A stretch of 64,000 nt of DNA from Actinokineospora bangkokensis. GTDB lineage: Bacteria; Actinomycetota; Actinomycetes; Mycobacteriales; Pseudonocardiaceae. Location: NCBI RefSeq assembly GCF_001940455.1, contig NZ_MKQR01000013.1:210787-274786 (forward strand), read 5' to 3'. Under the pieces are notes generated by a model. The model searched no databases. It was given only the letters and a program-made list of their open reading frames with translations, and was not told the origin of the DNA. The position numbers and the translations under genes are program-made. This document shows, piece after piece, positions 25,160-43,696 of the stretch (position 1 is its first letter; each line of letters begins with the position of its first letter).

Positions 25160-26541
25160 GCTGCACTCCCCGTGTTCTCGGTGCTGTTCTTGTCGCTGTC
25201 GCTGTCGCTGTCGCTGCCGGTGACCTCGGTGCCGCCCGCGCCGTCCAGGCGCGCCCAGTCGACCCGCAGGCCCGCTGTCCACAAGCGACCGAGGGCGGTC
25301 AGCAGCGCGGCGGTGCCGGTCCCGGCGCCCGCCGCGGTCAGGGTGGGCTGGACCCGGGCGAGGCGGGGCCGGTCGCAGGCCGGGTGGTGGCGGGCGTAGG
25401 CGGTCAGGCCCTCGCCGGGGCCCAGCTCCAGGGCCACCGGGTCGACGTCGCGCCACAGGGCGCCCAGGCCCGACAGCAGCTCGACCGGGTGGGTCAGGTG
25501 ACGGGCCCAGTAGTCCGGGTCGGTGGCCTGCGCCGCGGTGGCCCAAGTGCCGGTGACGTTGGCGGCCAGCCGGGTGCGCGGGGCGGACAGGGTGGCGTTG
25601 CCGGTGATCCACGCGCGCAGCTCGGCGGCCAGCGGGGCCATGGTGCGGGTGTGGAAGCCGTGCCGGGCGCCGACCCGCTGGAACGGCACGCCCGCGTCGG
25701 TGAGCCGCACCGCCAGCTCGGCCACGGCGGCCGCGGGCCCGCCGACGACGGTCTGGTGCGGGCCGGTGACGGCGCTGACGTCCACCGCGTCGCCCAGCCA
25801 CGGCTCCACCTCGGCGCGCGGGGCGGCGACGGCGAGCATGCCGCCCTCGGGCAGCTCCTCGATCCGCTCGGCCCGCCAGCTCACCAGGCGCAGGGCGTCC
25901 TCGGGGGTGAGCACCCCGGCGGCGCAGGCCGCGGCGTACTCGCCCAGGCTGTAGCCCAGCACCGCCTCCGGCACCAAGCCCCAGGAGCGCAGCAGCTCGG
26001 CGGTGGCGTGCTCCACGACGAACACCGCGGGCTGGCCCAGGCGGGTGTGCGAGAGCGGGCCCTGCGGCACCTCGCGGGCGGCCAGCATCGCGCGCAGGTC
26101 GCCCGCCGGGGCGGCGGGCGGCGCGGGCGGGCGCACCAGCAGCTCGCGCAGCTCGTCGCCGAGCGGGCCCAGCGCGGCGAAGCAGCGCTCGGCGGCGGCG
26201 CGGAACACCGGCTGGGTGGTGTGCAGGTCCCAGGCCATGCCGGGGAACTGCTCCCCGACACCGCTGAACAGCAGCGCCAGCGGGCGCTCGGCGGCGGGGT
26301 GCTTGCCCTCCAGCCCGCGGCCCCTGCGCAGCGCGGCGACCGCCTGGTCGACGTCGTGGCAGGCCAGCGCGCCGCGGTACGGGCCGTGGTCGCGGGACCG
26401 CAGCTCGCGGGCCAGCTCGGCCACGCCGCCGGGGTCGGACCCCAGCCGGTCGAGCACGGCCGCGCGGGCGGCGGGCAGCCCCGCGGCGTCGGCGGCCGAC
26501 CAGACGAGCAGGTCGGTGGTGCGGGCGATCGTGCTGGTCAC
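25156..26541 (-). CDS. Discrete acyltransferase acting in trans on the PKS
   Basis: 461 residues from GTG 26541 (GTGA overlap with the thioesterase stop). AT domain signature ALLFSGVGEQFPGMAWDL, nucleophile elbow VLGYSLGEYAAACAAGVL, and a specificity loop GARHGFHTRTMAPL where malonyl-type ATs have HAFH and methylmalonyl types YASH. Residues 1-90 are a linker-like extra part. The C-terminus ends with a Ser-Asp repeat (SDSDSDSDK) coded by a hexamer repeat at 25191-25216. Its neighbours are the hydroxymalonyl cassette and an AT-less PKS, so it should move hydroxymalonyl (or another malonyl) onto the PKS carrier. Comparable to discrete ATs of zwittermicin-type clusters; the substrate is inferred. 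Confidence 0.92.
   Translation of the reverse strand: MTSTIARTTDLLVWSAADAAGLPAARAAVLDRLGSDPGGVAELARELRSRDHGPYRGALACHDVDQAVAALRRGRGLEGKHPAAERPLALLFSGVGEQFPGMAWDLHTTQPVFRAAAERCFAALGPLGDELRELLVRPPAPPAAPAGDLRAMLAAREVPQGPLSHTRLGQPAVFVVEHATAELLRSWGLVPEAVLGYSLGEYAAACAAGVLTPEDALRLVSWRAERIEELPEGGMLAVAAPRAEVEPWLGDAVDVSAVTGPHQTVVGGPAAAVAELAVRLTDAGVPFQRVGARHGFHTRTMAPLAAELRAWITGNATLSAPRTRLAANVTGTWATAAQATDPDYWARHLTHPVELLSGLGALWRDVDPVALELGPGEGLTAYARHHPACDRPRLARVQPTLTAAGAGTGTAALLTALGRLWTAGLRVDWARLDGAGGTEVTGSDSDSDSDKNSTENTGSAA
25191..25216. repeat. Hexamer microsatellite coding for Ser-Asp repeats
   Basis: The unit TGTCGC repeats about four times, encoding the SDSDSDSD tail of the acyltransferase on the minus strand. 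Such slippage-prone tracts vary in copy number between strains. Confidence 0.75.
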
Positions 26542-27302
26542 GGCTGTGCCCCTTCCGCGGTGACGCCGAGCCGCGCGCGCAGGAAGCCCAGCACGGCGGC
26601 GCGGTCCTCGACGAGGTTGAAGTGGCCCGCCCCGATGACCCGGGTCACGCACTCCCCCGTGGTCAGCTCGCCCCAGCGGCCCAGCGCCGCCTCGTCGACG
26701 TACCGGTCGCCGGAGCCGCACAGCGCGGTGACGGGGCAGTCCAGCGGCGGGCGCTCGGTGAACCGGTAGCCCTCGCAGGCGGCGAAGTCGGCGCGCAGCA
26801 CCGGCAGCAGCAGCGCCAGCAGGTCCGGGTCGGCGCACACCGCGTCCGGGATGCCGCCGTAGGCGCGAACCCGCGCGAGGAACTCCGCGTCGGGCAGGTG
26901 GGCGATGCGCGGGTCGAGGTCGGGCACCTGCGGGGGCAGCGACCCGGACGCGACCAGGTGCGCGGGCGGGGTGGGCAGCCGGTGGGCGACCTCGTAGGCC
27001 AGCACCGCGCCCATGCTGTGCCCGAACAGCGCGACCGGCAGGTCCGCGCCCAGCCCGGCGGTGGCCGCGGTGAGCTCGTCGGCGAGCACGTCGACGTCGG
27101 TGACCGGCGGCTCGGTGAACCGGGACTCGCGGCCGGGCAGCGCGGCGATGCACACCTCGACGTCCGGGGCCAGCTCGGCGATCCAGCGGGCGAACGACGA
27201 CGGGCCCGCGCCCGCGTGCGGGACGCACACCAGGCGCAGCGCGGCGCCGGGCCGGGGCTTGGGGCGGCGCAGCCAGGGCGAGGCGGTGGCGGCGGGGGTC
27301 AC
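26538..27302 (-). CDS. Type II thioesterase
   Basis: 254 residues from GTG 27302. Alpha/beta hydrolase with VCVPHAGAGPSSFARW at the start, the Ser elbow ALFGHSMGAVLAYEVAHRL, the Asp in ALCGSGDRYVDEAAL and the His in IGAGHFNLVED. Type II thioesterases clear wrongly primed or stalled carrier proteins in NRPS/PKS lines. It overlaps both neighbours by GTGA, so is made together with the class V PLP enzyme and the acyltransferase. Confidence 0.94.
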   Translation of the reverse strand: MTPAATASPWLRRPKPRPGAALRLVCVPHAGAGPSSFARWIAELAPDVEVCIAALPGRESRFTEPPVTDVDVLADELTAATAGLGADLPVALFGHSMGAVLAYEVAHRLPTPPAHLVASGSLPPQVPDLDPRIAHLPDAEFLARVRAYGGIPDAVCADPDLLALLLPVLRADFAACEGYRFTERPPLDCPVTALCGSGDRYVDEAALGRWGELTTGECVTRVIGAGHFNLVEDRAAVLGFLRARLGVTAEGAQP

Positions 27303-28501
27303 GACACCGCTCGCACGGCGTGGCGCCCGACGGTGAGCGACCCCAGGACCTCGGCCACCCTGGCCAGCTCGTCCTCGGTGTTGTAGTAGTGCGGGGAGAT
27401 CCGCAGCAGGCTGCTGATCCCCCGGTCGCGCATGTCGGCGCAGGCGGCGTTGGCCAGGCACACCCAGGTGTTGACCCCGGCCCTGGCCAGCTCGGCGCGC
27501 ACCAGCTCGGCGGCGTGGCCGTGCACGGTGACCGCGACGGTGGCGCAGCGCTCGCGGCCGCGGTCCTCCACGGTGGTGCCGGGGATGCCCGCGAGGTCGG
27601 CGCGCAGCCGCTCGCCCAGGGCGCGGACCCGGGCCCAGGTGTGCTCCACCCCCCAGGCCAGGGCGTAGTCGACGGCCACGCCCAGGCCGATGCGGGCGGC
27701 CGCGTTGGTCTCCCAGGTGTCGAAGCGGCGGGCGGCGGGGGCGTAGCGGTAGCCGACGCCGTCCCACTCCACCCCGTCGAGGCCCACGGTGGCGGGCGCC
27801 AGGGTCTCGGCGAAGTCGCGGCGGGCGTAGAGGAAGCCGGTGCCGCGCGGGCCGCGCAGGAACTTGCGGCCGGAGCCGACCAGCAGGTCGCAGCCGATGG
27901 CGGCGACGTCGACCGGCAGCTGGCCGACCGACTGGCTGCCGTCGACCAGGTAGGGCACGCCGAACTCGCGGGCCAGCGCGCCGATCGCGGCCACCGGGTA
28001 GACCAGCCCGTCGTGCATGGGGATGTGGGTCATGGCGATGAGCCCGACCCGCTCGTCGAGCCGGTCGCGCAGGTCGGCCAGGTCGACCAGGCCGTCGGCG
28101 CCGACCGGCAGCACCTCCAGCCGGATGCCCGCGCGGTCGGCGAGCTGGAGCAGCGACAGGTAGCTGCTGCCGTACTCCATCGGGGAGATGAGCACCCGGT
28201 CGCCCGCGCGCAGCGGGACGGCGGCCAGCGCGGCGCCCCAGGCGCGGGTGGCGCTGTCGAACAGCGCCACCTCTTCGGTGTGGCAGCCCAGCAGCTCGGC
28301 CACCGCGCCGTGCGCGCGCTCCAGGCCGACGAGGTTGCGCTCGCCCGCCTCGTAGGGGCCGATCTCGGCCTCCAGCCGCAGGTGGTCCACCACGGCGTCG
28401 ACGACCTGGCGGGGCGGCAGGCTCGCGCCCGCGTTGTTGAGGTGGGCGACGTGGCCCGCACCCGGTGTGTCGGCGCGGGCCCGCATGACGTTGATGTTCA
28501 T
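27299..28501 (-). CDS. Class V aminotransferase-fold PLP enzyme
   Basis: 400 residues. HLNNAGASLPPRQVVDAVVDHL at the N-terminus is typical of the cysteine desulfurase/isopenicillin N epimerase branch. PLP contacts: MTHIPMHDGLVYPV, the Asp in VPYLVDGSQSVGQLPVD, and the Schiff-base Lys in SGRKFLRGPRGTGF (K213). No clear active-site Cys loop for a desulfurase is seen, so epimerase, lyase or aminotransferase action is more likely. It lies between the PKS (51-bp gap) and the thioesterase (GTGA overlap). In this setting it may act on the carrier-bound chain; that is inference. Confidence 0.88.
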   Translation of the reverse strand: MNINVMRARADTPGAGHVAHLNNAGASLPPRQVVDAVVDHLRLEAEIGPYEAGERNLVGLERAHGAVAELLGCHTEEVALFDSATRAWGAALAAVPLRAGDRVLISPMEYGSSYLSLLQLADRAGIRLEVLPVGADGLVDLADLRDRLDERVGLIAMTHIPMHDGLVYPVAAIGALAREFGVPYLVDGSQSVGQLPVDVAAIGCDLLVGSGRKFLRGPRGTGFLYARRDFAETLAPATVGLDGVEWDGVGYRYAPAARRFDTWETNAAARIGLGVAVDYALAWGVEHTWARVRALGERLRADLAGIPGTTVEDRGRERCATVAVTVHGHAAELVRAELARAGVNTWVCLANAACADMRDRGISSLLRISPHYYNTEDELARVAEVLGSLTVGRHAVRAVS

Positions 28502-28552
28502 CTCAGCTCATCTCGCGCGTCGTTGCTTCTCGGCTGGTCATCCGGCGCCGCC

Positions 28553-31962
<3,410 letters not shown>

Positions 31963-31966
<4 letters not shown>

Positions 31967-33804
31967 AGCAGGGCTCCCGTGCTCTCGATCGACTCGGCCA
32001 GCGCGCGCACCGTGGGGTGCTCGTAGAGGGCGGTGGCGGGCAGGCGCGCGCCCAGCTCCTCGTGGATGCGGCGGTGCAGCTCGGGGACCGTGAGCGAGGT
32101 GCCGCCCAGGTCGAAGTAGTTGTCGTCCACGCCGACCGAGGGCACGTCGAGCACGTCGGTCCACAGCGCGGCCAGGGTCAGCTCCAGCTCGGAGGCGGCC
32201 TGGACGAACCGGCTGCCCAGCTCCAGGGCCGGGGCGGTGGTGTCGGCGCGCAGCGCGGCGCGGTCGAGCTTGTCGTGCGCGGTGAGCGGCAGCGCGTCGA
32301 GGCGGTGGAACTCCGAGGGCACCATGTAGTCCGGCAGGTCGGCGGCGAGCCGGGCGCGCAGGGCGGTCACCGTGGGGGCGGCGCCGGGGGTGGGGACGAC
32401 GAAGGCGACGAGCACCTTCTCCGCGCCGCGCACCCGGTCGACCACCGCGGCCCGCTCGACCCCGGGGGAGGTGGCCAGCGCGGACTCGACCTCGCCGAGC
32501 TCCACCCGGTTGCCGCGCACCTTCACCTGGTCGTCGGCGCGCCCGAGCACCTGCACCAGACCGCCGGGCAGCACCCGGGCGAGGTCGCCGGAGCGGTAGA
32601 GGCGGGCGCCGGGGGTGGTGGCGTGCGGGTCGGGCACGAACGAGGCGGCGGTGAGCGCGGGGCGGCCGTGGTAGCCGCGGGCCAGCGCCCCGCCGCCGAG
32701 GTACAGCTCGCCCTCGGCGCCGTCGGGCACCGGCCGCAGGTGCTCGTCGAGCACCCGCACCACCGTGTCCGGCAGCGGCCTGCCCACCGGGGGCGGGGAG
32801 TACTGCAGGTCGTCGGCGGTGAAGTCCTGGCAGCAGACGAACACGCCCGCCTCGGTGGGCCCGTACCCGTTGGACACCCGGGCGCCCAGCGCGGTCAGCG
32901 CCTTGGCCACGTGCGGGGTGGACAGCACCTCGCCGCCGACGACGAACCGCCGCACGCCCGCGCCGTCCAGCCCGCCGTCGTCGACCATGCGGTTGAACAG
33001 GGTGGGGGTGAGCCAGGCGGTCGTGACGCCGTGGGCCCGGACGGTGGCGGCGATGGCCTCCGCCGACACCCGCTGGTCGGGCAGCAGCGCGAGGGTGGCG
33101 CCGTTGGCCAGCGCGCCGAACACCTCGAACACCGACGCGTCGAACGACAGCGGGCAGGACTGCAGGAACACCTCCCCCGGCCCCCAGGTGCCGTAGTGGC
33201 CGGAGCGGACGATGCGCTCGGCGGCCCGGTGCGGCACGGCGACGCCCTTGGGCGTGCCGGTGGTGCCCGAGGTGTAGATGACGTAGGCGAGGTGGTCCGG
33301 GGTGGGGCGGCGGGCCTCGACGGGGGCGCCGGTGGCGACGGCGTCCACCGGCACCCGGGCGCCGGTGAAGGCGGGCAGCGCGGCGGCGTCGTCGGTGACG
33401 AGCACGGTGGCGCCGGACAGGTCGAGCATGTGCTGCAACCGCTCGGCCGGGTGCCCGACCCACAGCGGCAGGTACGCCCCGCCCGCCTCCTGGATGCCCA
33501 GGACCCCCACCAGCAGCTCGATCGACCGCGGCAGGTGCAGCCCGACCACCACGTCCGGCCCGACCCCGCGCTCGCGCAGCGCGGCGGCCAGCGCCAGGGA
33601 GCGCTCGCGCAGCTGCCCGTAGCTGATCGACCGGTCACCCTGCACGGCGGCGATCGCGTCCGGCGCCGCCTGCGCCCGCGCGGCGAACAGGTCGTGCAGG
33701 CACCGCGCGGGCTCGGGCGCGGGCGCGGTCAAGGCGGCGGGGGCGGTCAGCGGTTCGGGCGGGGTCGTGGTGGTGGGTGGCGGGAGAAATCCGACGCCGC
33801 TCAT
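31963..33804 (-). CDS. NRPS loading protein A-PCP (Val-like code)
   Basis: 613 residues, ATG overlapping the MFS stop. A domain about 35-530 (VIYTSGTTGTPKG, NGYGPTEAGVF, final Lys in HDKLDR), then a PCP with LGGTSLTVPEL. There is no condensation domain, so it starts a chain. Pocket residues read D-A-F-W-V-G-G-V-F-K, close to the known Val code DAFWIGGTFK; the prediction is inference. It precedes the AT-less PKS by a GTGA overlap, so it should pass its amino acid to the KS. A Pro/Thr/Ala-rich N-terminal tail of about 35 residues may be a docking or flexible segment. Confidence 0.94.
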
Positions 33805-35057
33805 GCGTGGCTCACTTCCCTGGGGGCGGTGGTGGGGGTGGGGGCGGGGCGCAGCCTGCGGGTGGCGCGCAGCAGGTTCACCGCGGCGGCGCTGGCCAGG
33901 GCGGCGAGCACCAGCAGCGCGGTGGTGACGCCGAGCCGGTCCACGGCCACCCCGCCGACGAGGAAGCCCAGCGGCCCGGCGATGTTGGACATGGTGATGA
34001 CCGACTGCATGACCGCGGCCCGGTCGGAGCCGGTGAAGCGGGTGGCGAGGATGCTGAAGAAGGGCGCGTTGGACAGCGGCAGCGACGCCGCGGACACGAC
34101 CAGCGCGGCCACCAGCACCGGCACCGGGACGGGCGCGGCGAGCACCCACAGCGGCAGCACCAGCTGCACCGCCGACACCGCCATCAGCGTGCCCGGCCGC
34201 AGCCTGCCCGCCACCAGGTAGCTCAGCAGCGACCCGACCAGCGCGCCGGAGCCGAAGGCGGCGACCAGCAGCCCGCCCACCTCGGCCTGCCCGTCGAACC
34301 GGGCGAAGGCCAGCAGCGGCAGGGCGAGCATGAGGACCCGCAGCAGGAAGCCGAAGGAGACGGTGGAGACCATCGCGGGCCGCAGGAAGTCGTCCGCGCG
34401 CAGCGCCCGCACCCCGGCGAGCAGCCCGGCGCGCGGCGCGCTCCTCGGCTCGGCCCGCCCGGCGCCCGCGGGCACCCCGGCCCACAGCAGCAGCCCGGAC
34501 ACCAGGTACGTGGCGGCGTCGGCCCACAGCACCCGCTCCGGCCCGATCAGCGCGATCAGCACGCCGCCGAGGGCCGGTCCGGCCAGCGAGGCGGTGTTGA
34601 AGCAGCCTTCCAGCACGCTGTTGGCCCTGGTCAGCGCACCCGCGTCGGACCCGGCCAGCTCCGCGGCCAGCACCCGCTGCGCGGCGAAGTAGGGCACGCC
34701 CAGCACGCCGAGCAGCGCGACCACGGCCAGCAGCACCGGGTAGGCCAGCGCGTCCGCTGTGGACAGCACGGGCACGAGCGCGATCACCGGTGCCCGCAGC
34801 AGGTCCGCGAGCACCATCGTGCGGCGCGCACCCCACCGCTGGATCACCGCGGTGCCCGCGAAGCCCAGCAGCGCCATGGGCAGCACCTGCACGGCGAACA
34901 GCAGCCCGGTCATCGTGGCCGACCCGGTGGTCTGGAGCACCAGCCAGGGCAGCGCCAGCAGCGTCATCTGCGTGCCGAAGGCGGAGGCGCCACCGGCGGT
35001 GTAGACCGCGGCCAACCCCCGGCGGTGCCGGGCGGTCGCGGTGGGTCCTGTGTCCAC
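33801..35057 (-). CDS. MFS-family exporter
   Basis: 418 residues from GTG 35057 with AGGAGA upstream. About twelve hydrophobic segments; loop motif RWGARRTMVLADLLR between TM2 and TM3 and the internal repeat VAVDRLGVTTALLVL fit enterobactin-exporter (EntS)-like MFS proteins. It likely pumps the peptide-polyketide product out and may give self-resistance. First gene of the central operon, 131 bp after luxR; its stop overlaps the A-PCP ATG. Confidence 0.92.
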   Translation of the reverse strand: MDTGPTATARHRRGLAAVYTAGGASAFGTQMTLLALPWLVLQTTGSATMTGLLFAVQVLPMALLGFAGTAVIQRWGARRTMVLADLLRAPVIALVPVLSTADALAYPVLLAVVALLGVLGVPYFAAQRVLAAELAGSDAGALTRANSVLEGCFNTASLAGPALGGVLIALIGPERVLWADAATYLVSGLLLWAGVPAGAGRAEPRSAPRAGLLAGVRALRADDFLRPAMVSTVSFGFLLRVLMLALPLLAFARFDGQAEVGGLLVAAFGSGALVGSLLSYLVAGRLRPGTLMAVSAVQLVLPLWVLAAPVPVPVLVAALVVSAASLPLSNAPFFSILATRFTGSDRAAVMQSVITMSNIAGPLGFLVGGVAVDRLGVTTALLVLAALASAAAVNLLRATRRLRPAPTPTTAPREVSHA

Positions 35058-35188
35058 TTCGGTCTCCTGCGCGTCGGTGGGCCCGTGCGGGCGCGGGTCC
35101 CAGCCTGTTCACCGGCGGTGGCGCGGTCCAGGGCAGCAGGCGCAGCCGGGGCTTGCGCGTCCTACCCTGGACCGGGGTGCTGCCCGGC

Positions 35189-36214
35189 TCAGATCACGCC
35201 GGTGCGGATCGCGTGCGCGACGGCCTGGGCGCGGTTGCGCACCTGCAACCGGGCCATCAGCTCGTAGACGACGTTCTTGACGGTGTGCTCCGAGCACTCC
35301 AGCAACCGGGCGATCTCGCCGTTGCCGTGCCCCTCGGCCATCAGCCGCAGCACCGTGGTCTGCCGCGCGGTGAGCGGCACCTCCACCCCGCTCGCCCGCT
35401 GCGCGGGGACCGGCTCGGCGGTGCCCGCGCCCAGCACGCGGATCATCACCTGGTAGGGCACCCGCCCGTCGCCGTCGCGCGCCGACCCCAGGGCCGCCAG
35501 CAGCCGCTGCGGGGTCGCCTCGGCCGCCGCGAGCAGCGCCTTGGCCCCCCAGTCGGCCGCCCGCACCACGGACTCGGGGGTGAACCGCTCGGCCACGACC
35601 AGCGCCCGCTCGGCCCCGGTCCGCCCGCACGCGCCCAGCGCGCGCTCCACGGTCTCCCCCGCGACCACGGTGACGGTGTCCGGTGCGCTGTCCGGGCGCG
35701 GCACGAGCACGGCCCCGGCCTCCCGCAGCGCCGCCACGAGCGCGTCCCGGGTGGCCGACGCGGGCCCCAGCACGTGCACCGTGGGCGGCGCGTCGCACTC
35801 CGGCACCTGCTCGACGATGTCCTCGGGCAGCGTGCAGTCCCCCAGGTCGGCCGACAGCACGGCCTGCCCCAGCCGCTCCGCGTCCGCCTGCTCCCGGCGC
35901 AGCAGCCCCCGCGCCCCCGCGGCCAGCGCCGCCAACGTGTCCGCGGCCGCGGGCTCCCCCGCCACCACCACGACCTCCGGCCGCGCGGCGCTCGCCCGCA
36001 CCTGCCGGATCAACCGCAGCTCAGCCGCGGCCAACACCCCCACCGACACCACGACGACGCGCGCCCGCGCCACCTCGTCGACCAGGTCGATGCCGGGCGC
36101 GCCCGCCAGGGCGGCGCAGGACTGGGCCAGCAGGACGGGATCGAGGGCGGTCACGGCAACGGGCACAGCGGTGAGGGTCGCCAACGCCGAGCTGGTGGGT
36201 GCGGGGTGTGCCAT
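35189..36214 (-). CDS. LuxR-family regulator with a pseudo-receiver domain
   Basis: 341 residues from ATG 36214. A C-terminal LuxR/NarL helix-turn-helix (about 275-340: PLTARQTTVLRLMAEGHGNGEIARLL, then HTVKNVVYELMARLQVRNRAQAV). The first 130 residues fold like a response-regulator receiver (VPVAVTALDPVLLAQSCAAL ... LAALAAGARGLLRREQAD), but the phospho-acceptor Asp position reads VVVVSVGVL, so normal phosphorylation is unlikely. A second receiver-like half follows at 145-230. It lies at the head of the operon and between the two minus-strand gene groups, as the probable pathway-specific regulator. Confidence 0.9.
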   Translation of the reverse strand: MAHPAPTSSALATLTAVPVAVTALDPVLLAQSCAALAGAPGIDLVDEVARARVVVVSVGVLAAAELRLIRQVRASAARPEVVVVAGEPAAADTLAALAAGARGLLRREQADAERLGQAVLSADLGDCTLPEDIVEQVPECDAPPTVHVLGPASATRDALVAALREAGAVLVPRPDSAPDTVTVVAGETVERALGACGRTGAERALVVAERFTPESVVRAADWGAKALLAAAEATPQRLLAALGSARDGDGRVPYQVMIRVLGAGTAEPVPAQRASGVEVPLTARQTTVLRLMAEGHGNGEIARLLECSEHTVKNVVYELMARLQVRNRAQAVAHAIRTGVI

Positions 36215-36512
36215 CAGTGCTACCTGGCTCTCCGTGAAGCCCCGGACGGTGGTCCGGGAGGGCTTGTTTCGCCAGATCAGCGTCCTGCCTGGGCACACCT
36301 CGGCACATCCGGCTCCGGCCCGCACATTCGGCGGTGCCCGCGGGGGCGGGGTGAGCTGGACGGGGGTGCGCGTACCCCGCACGTGCGCGGGGGACCGCAT
36401 CGGTGCGGGTGCGGGCGTGCGGGGAATGTGGGTGGTCTCCCCACATGACCGCGGGAGGGGCGCGCGTTACGGGACTCACCGACGTCGAGCACGGCCGAGC
36501 AGGCGATGACAC
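36215..36512. promoter_or_regulatory. Upstream region of luxR
   Basis: No gene is seen between luxR and the NRPS terminator. A hairpin CCCGGAC-GGTG-GTCCGGG (36241-36258) lies 27 bp before the luxR ATG and could be an operator or an attenuator in the leader. The rest is GC-rich with no other structure that I can read. The luxR promoter, and possibly that of the MFS-led operon, should lie here. Confidence 0.45.
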
Positions 36513-36555
36513 GACGAGAGGCGAGGGGCGGCGTTGCCACCCCTCGCCTCTCGTC
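36513..36555 (-). terminator. Hairpin terminator after the NRPS operon
   Basis: GACGAGAGGCGAGGGG (36513-36528) pairs exactly with CCCCTCGCCTCTCGTC (36540-36555): a 16-bp stem with an 11-nt loop, starting 16 bp beyond the NRPS stop. It separates the sbnA-NRPS operon from luxR and its operon. Confidence 0.85.
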
Positions 36556-36571
36556 CCGCGGGTCCTGGTGA

Positions 36572-43695
<7,124 letters not shown>

Positions 43696-43696
<1 letters not shown>

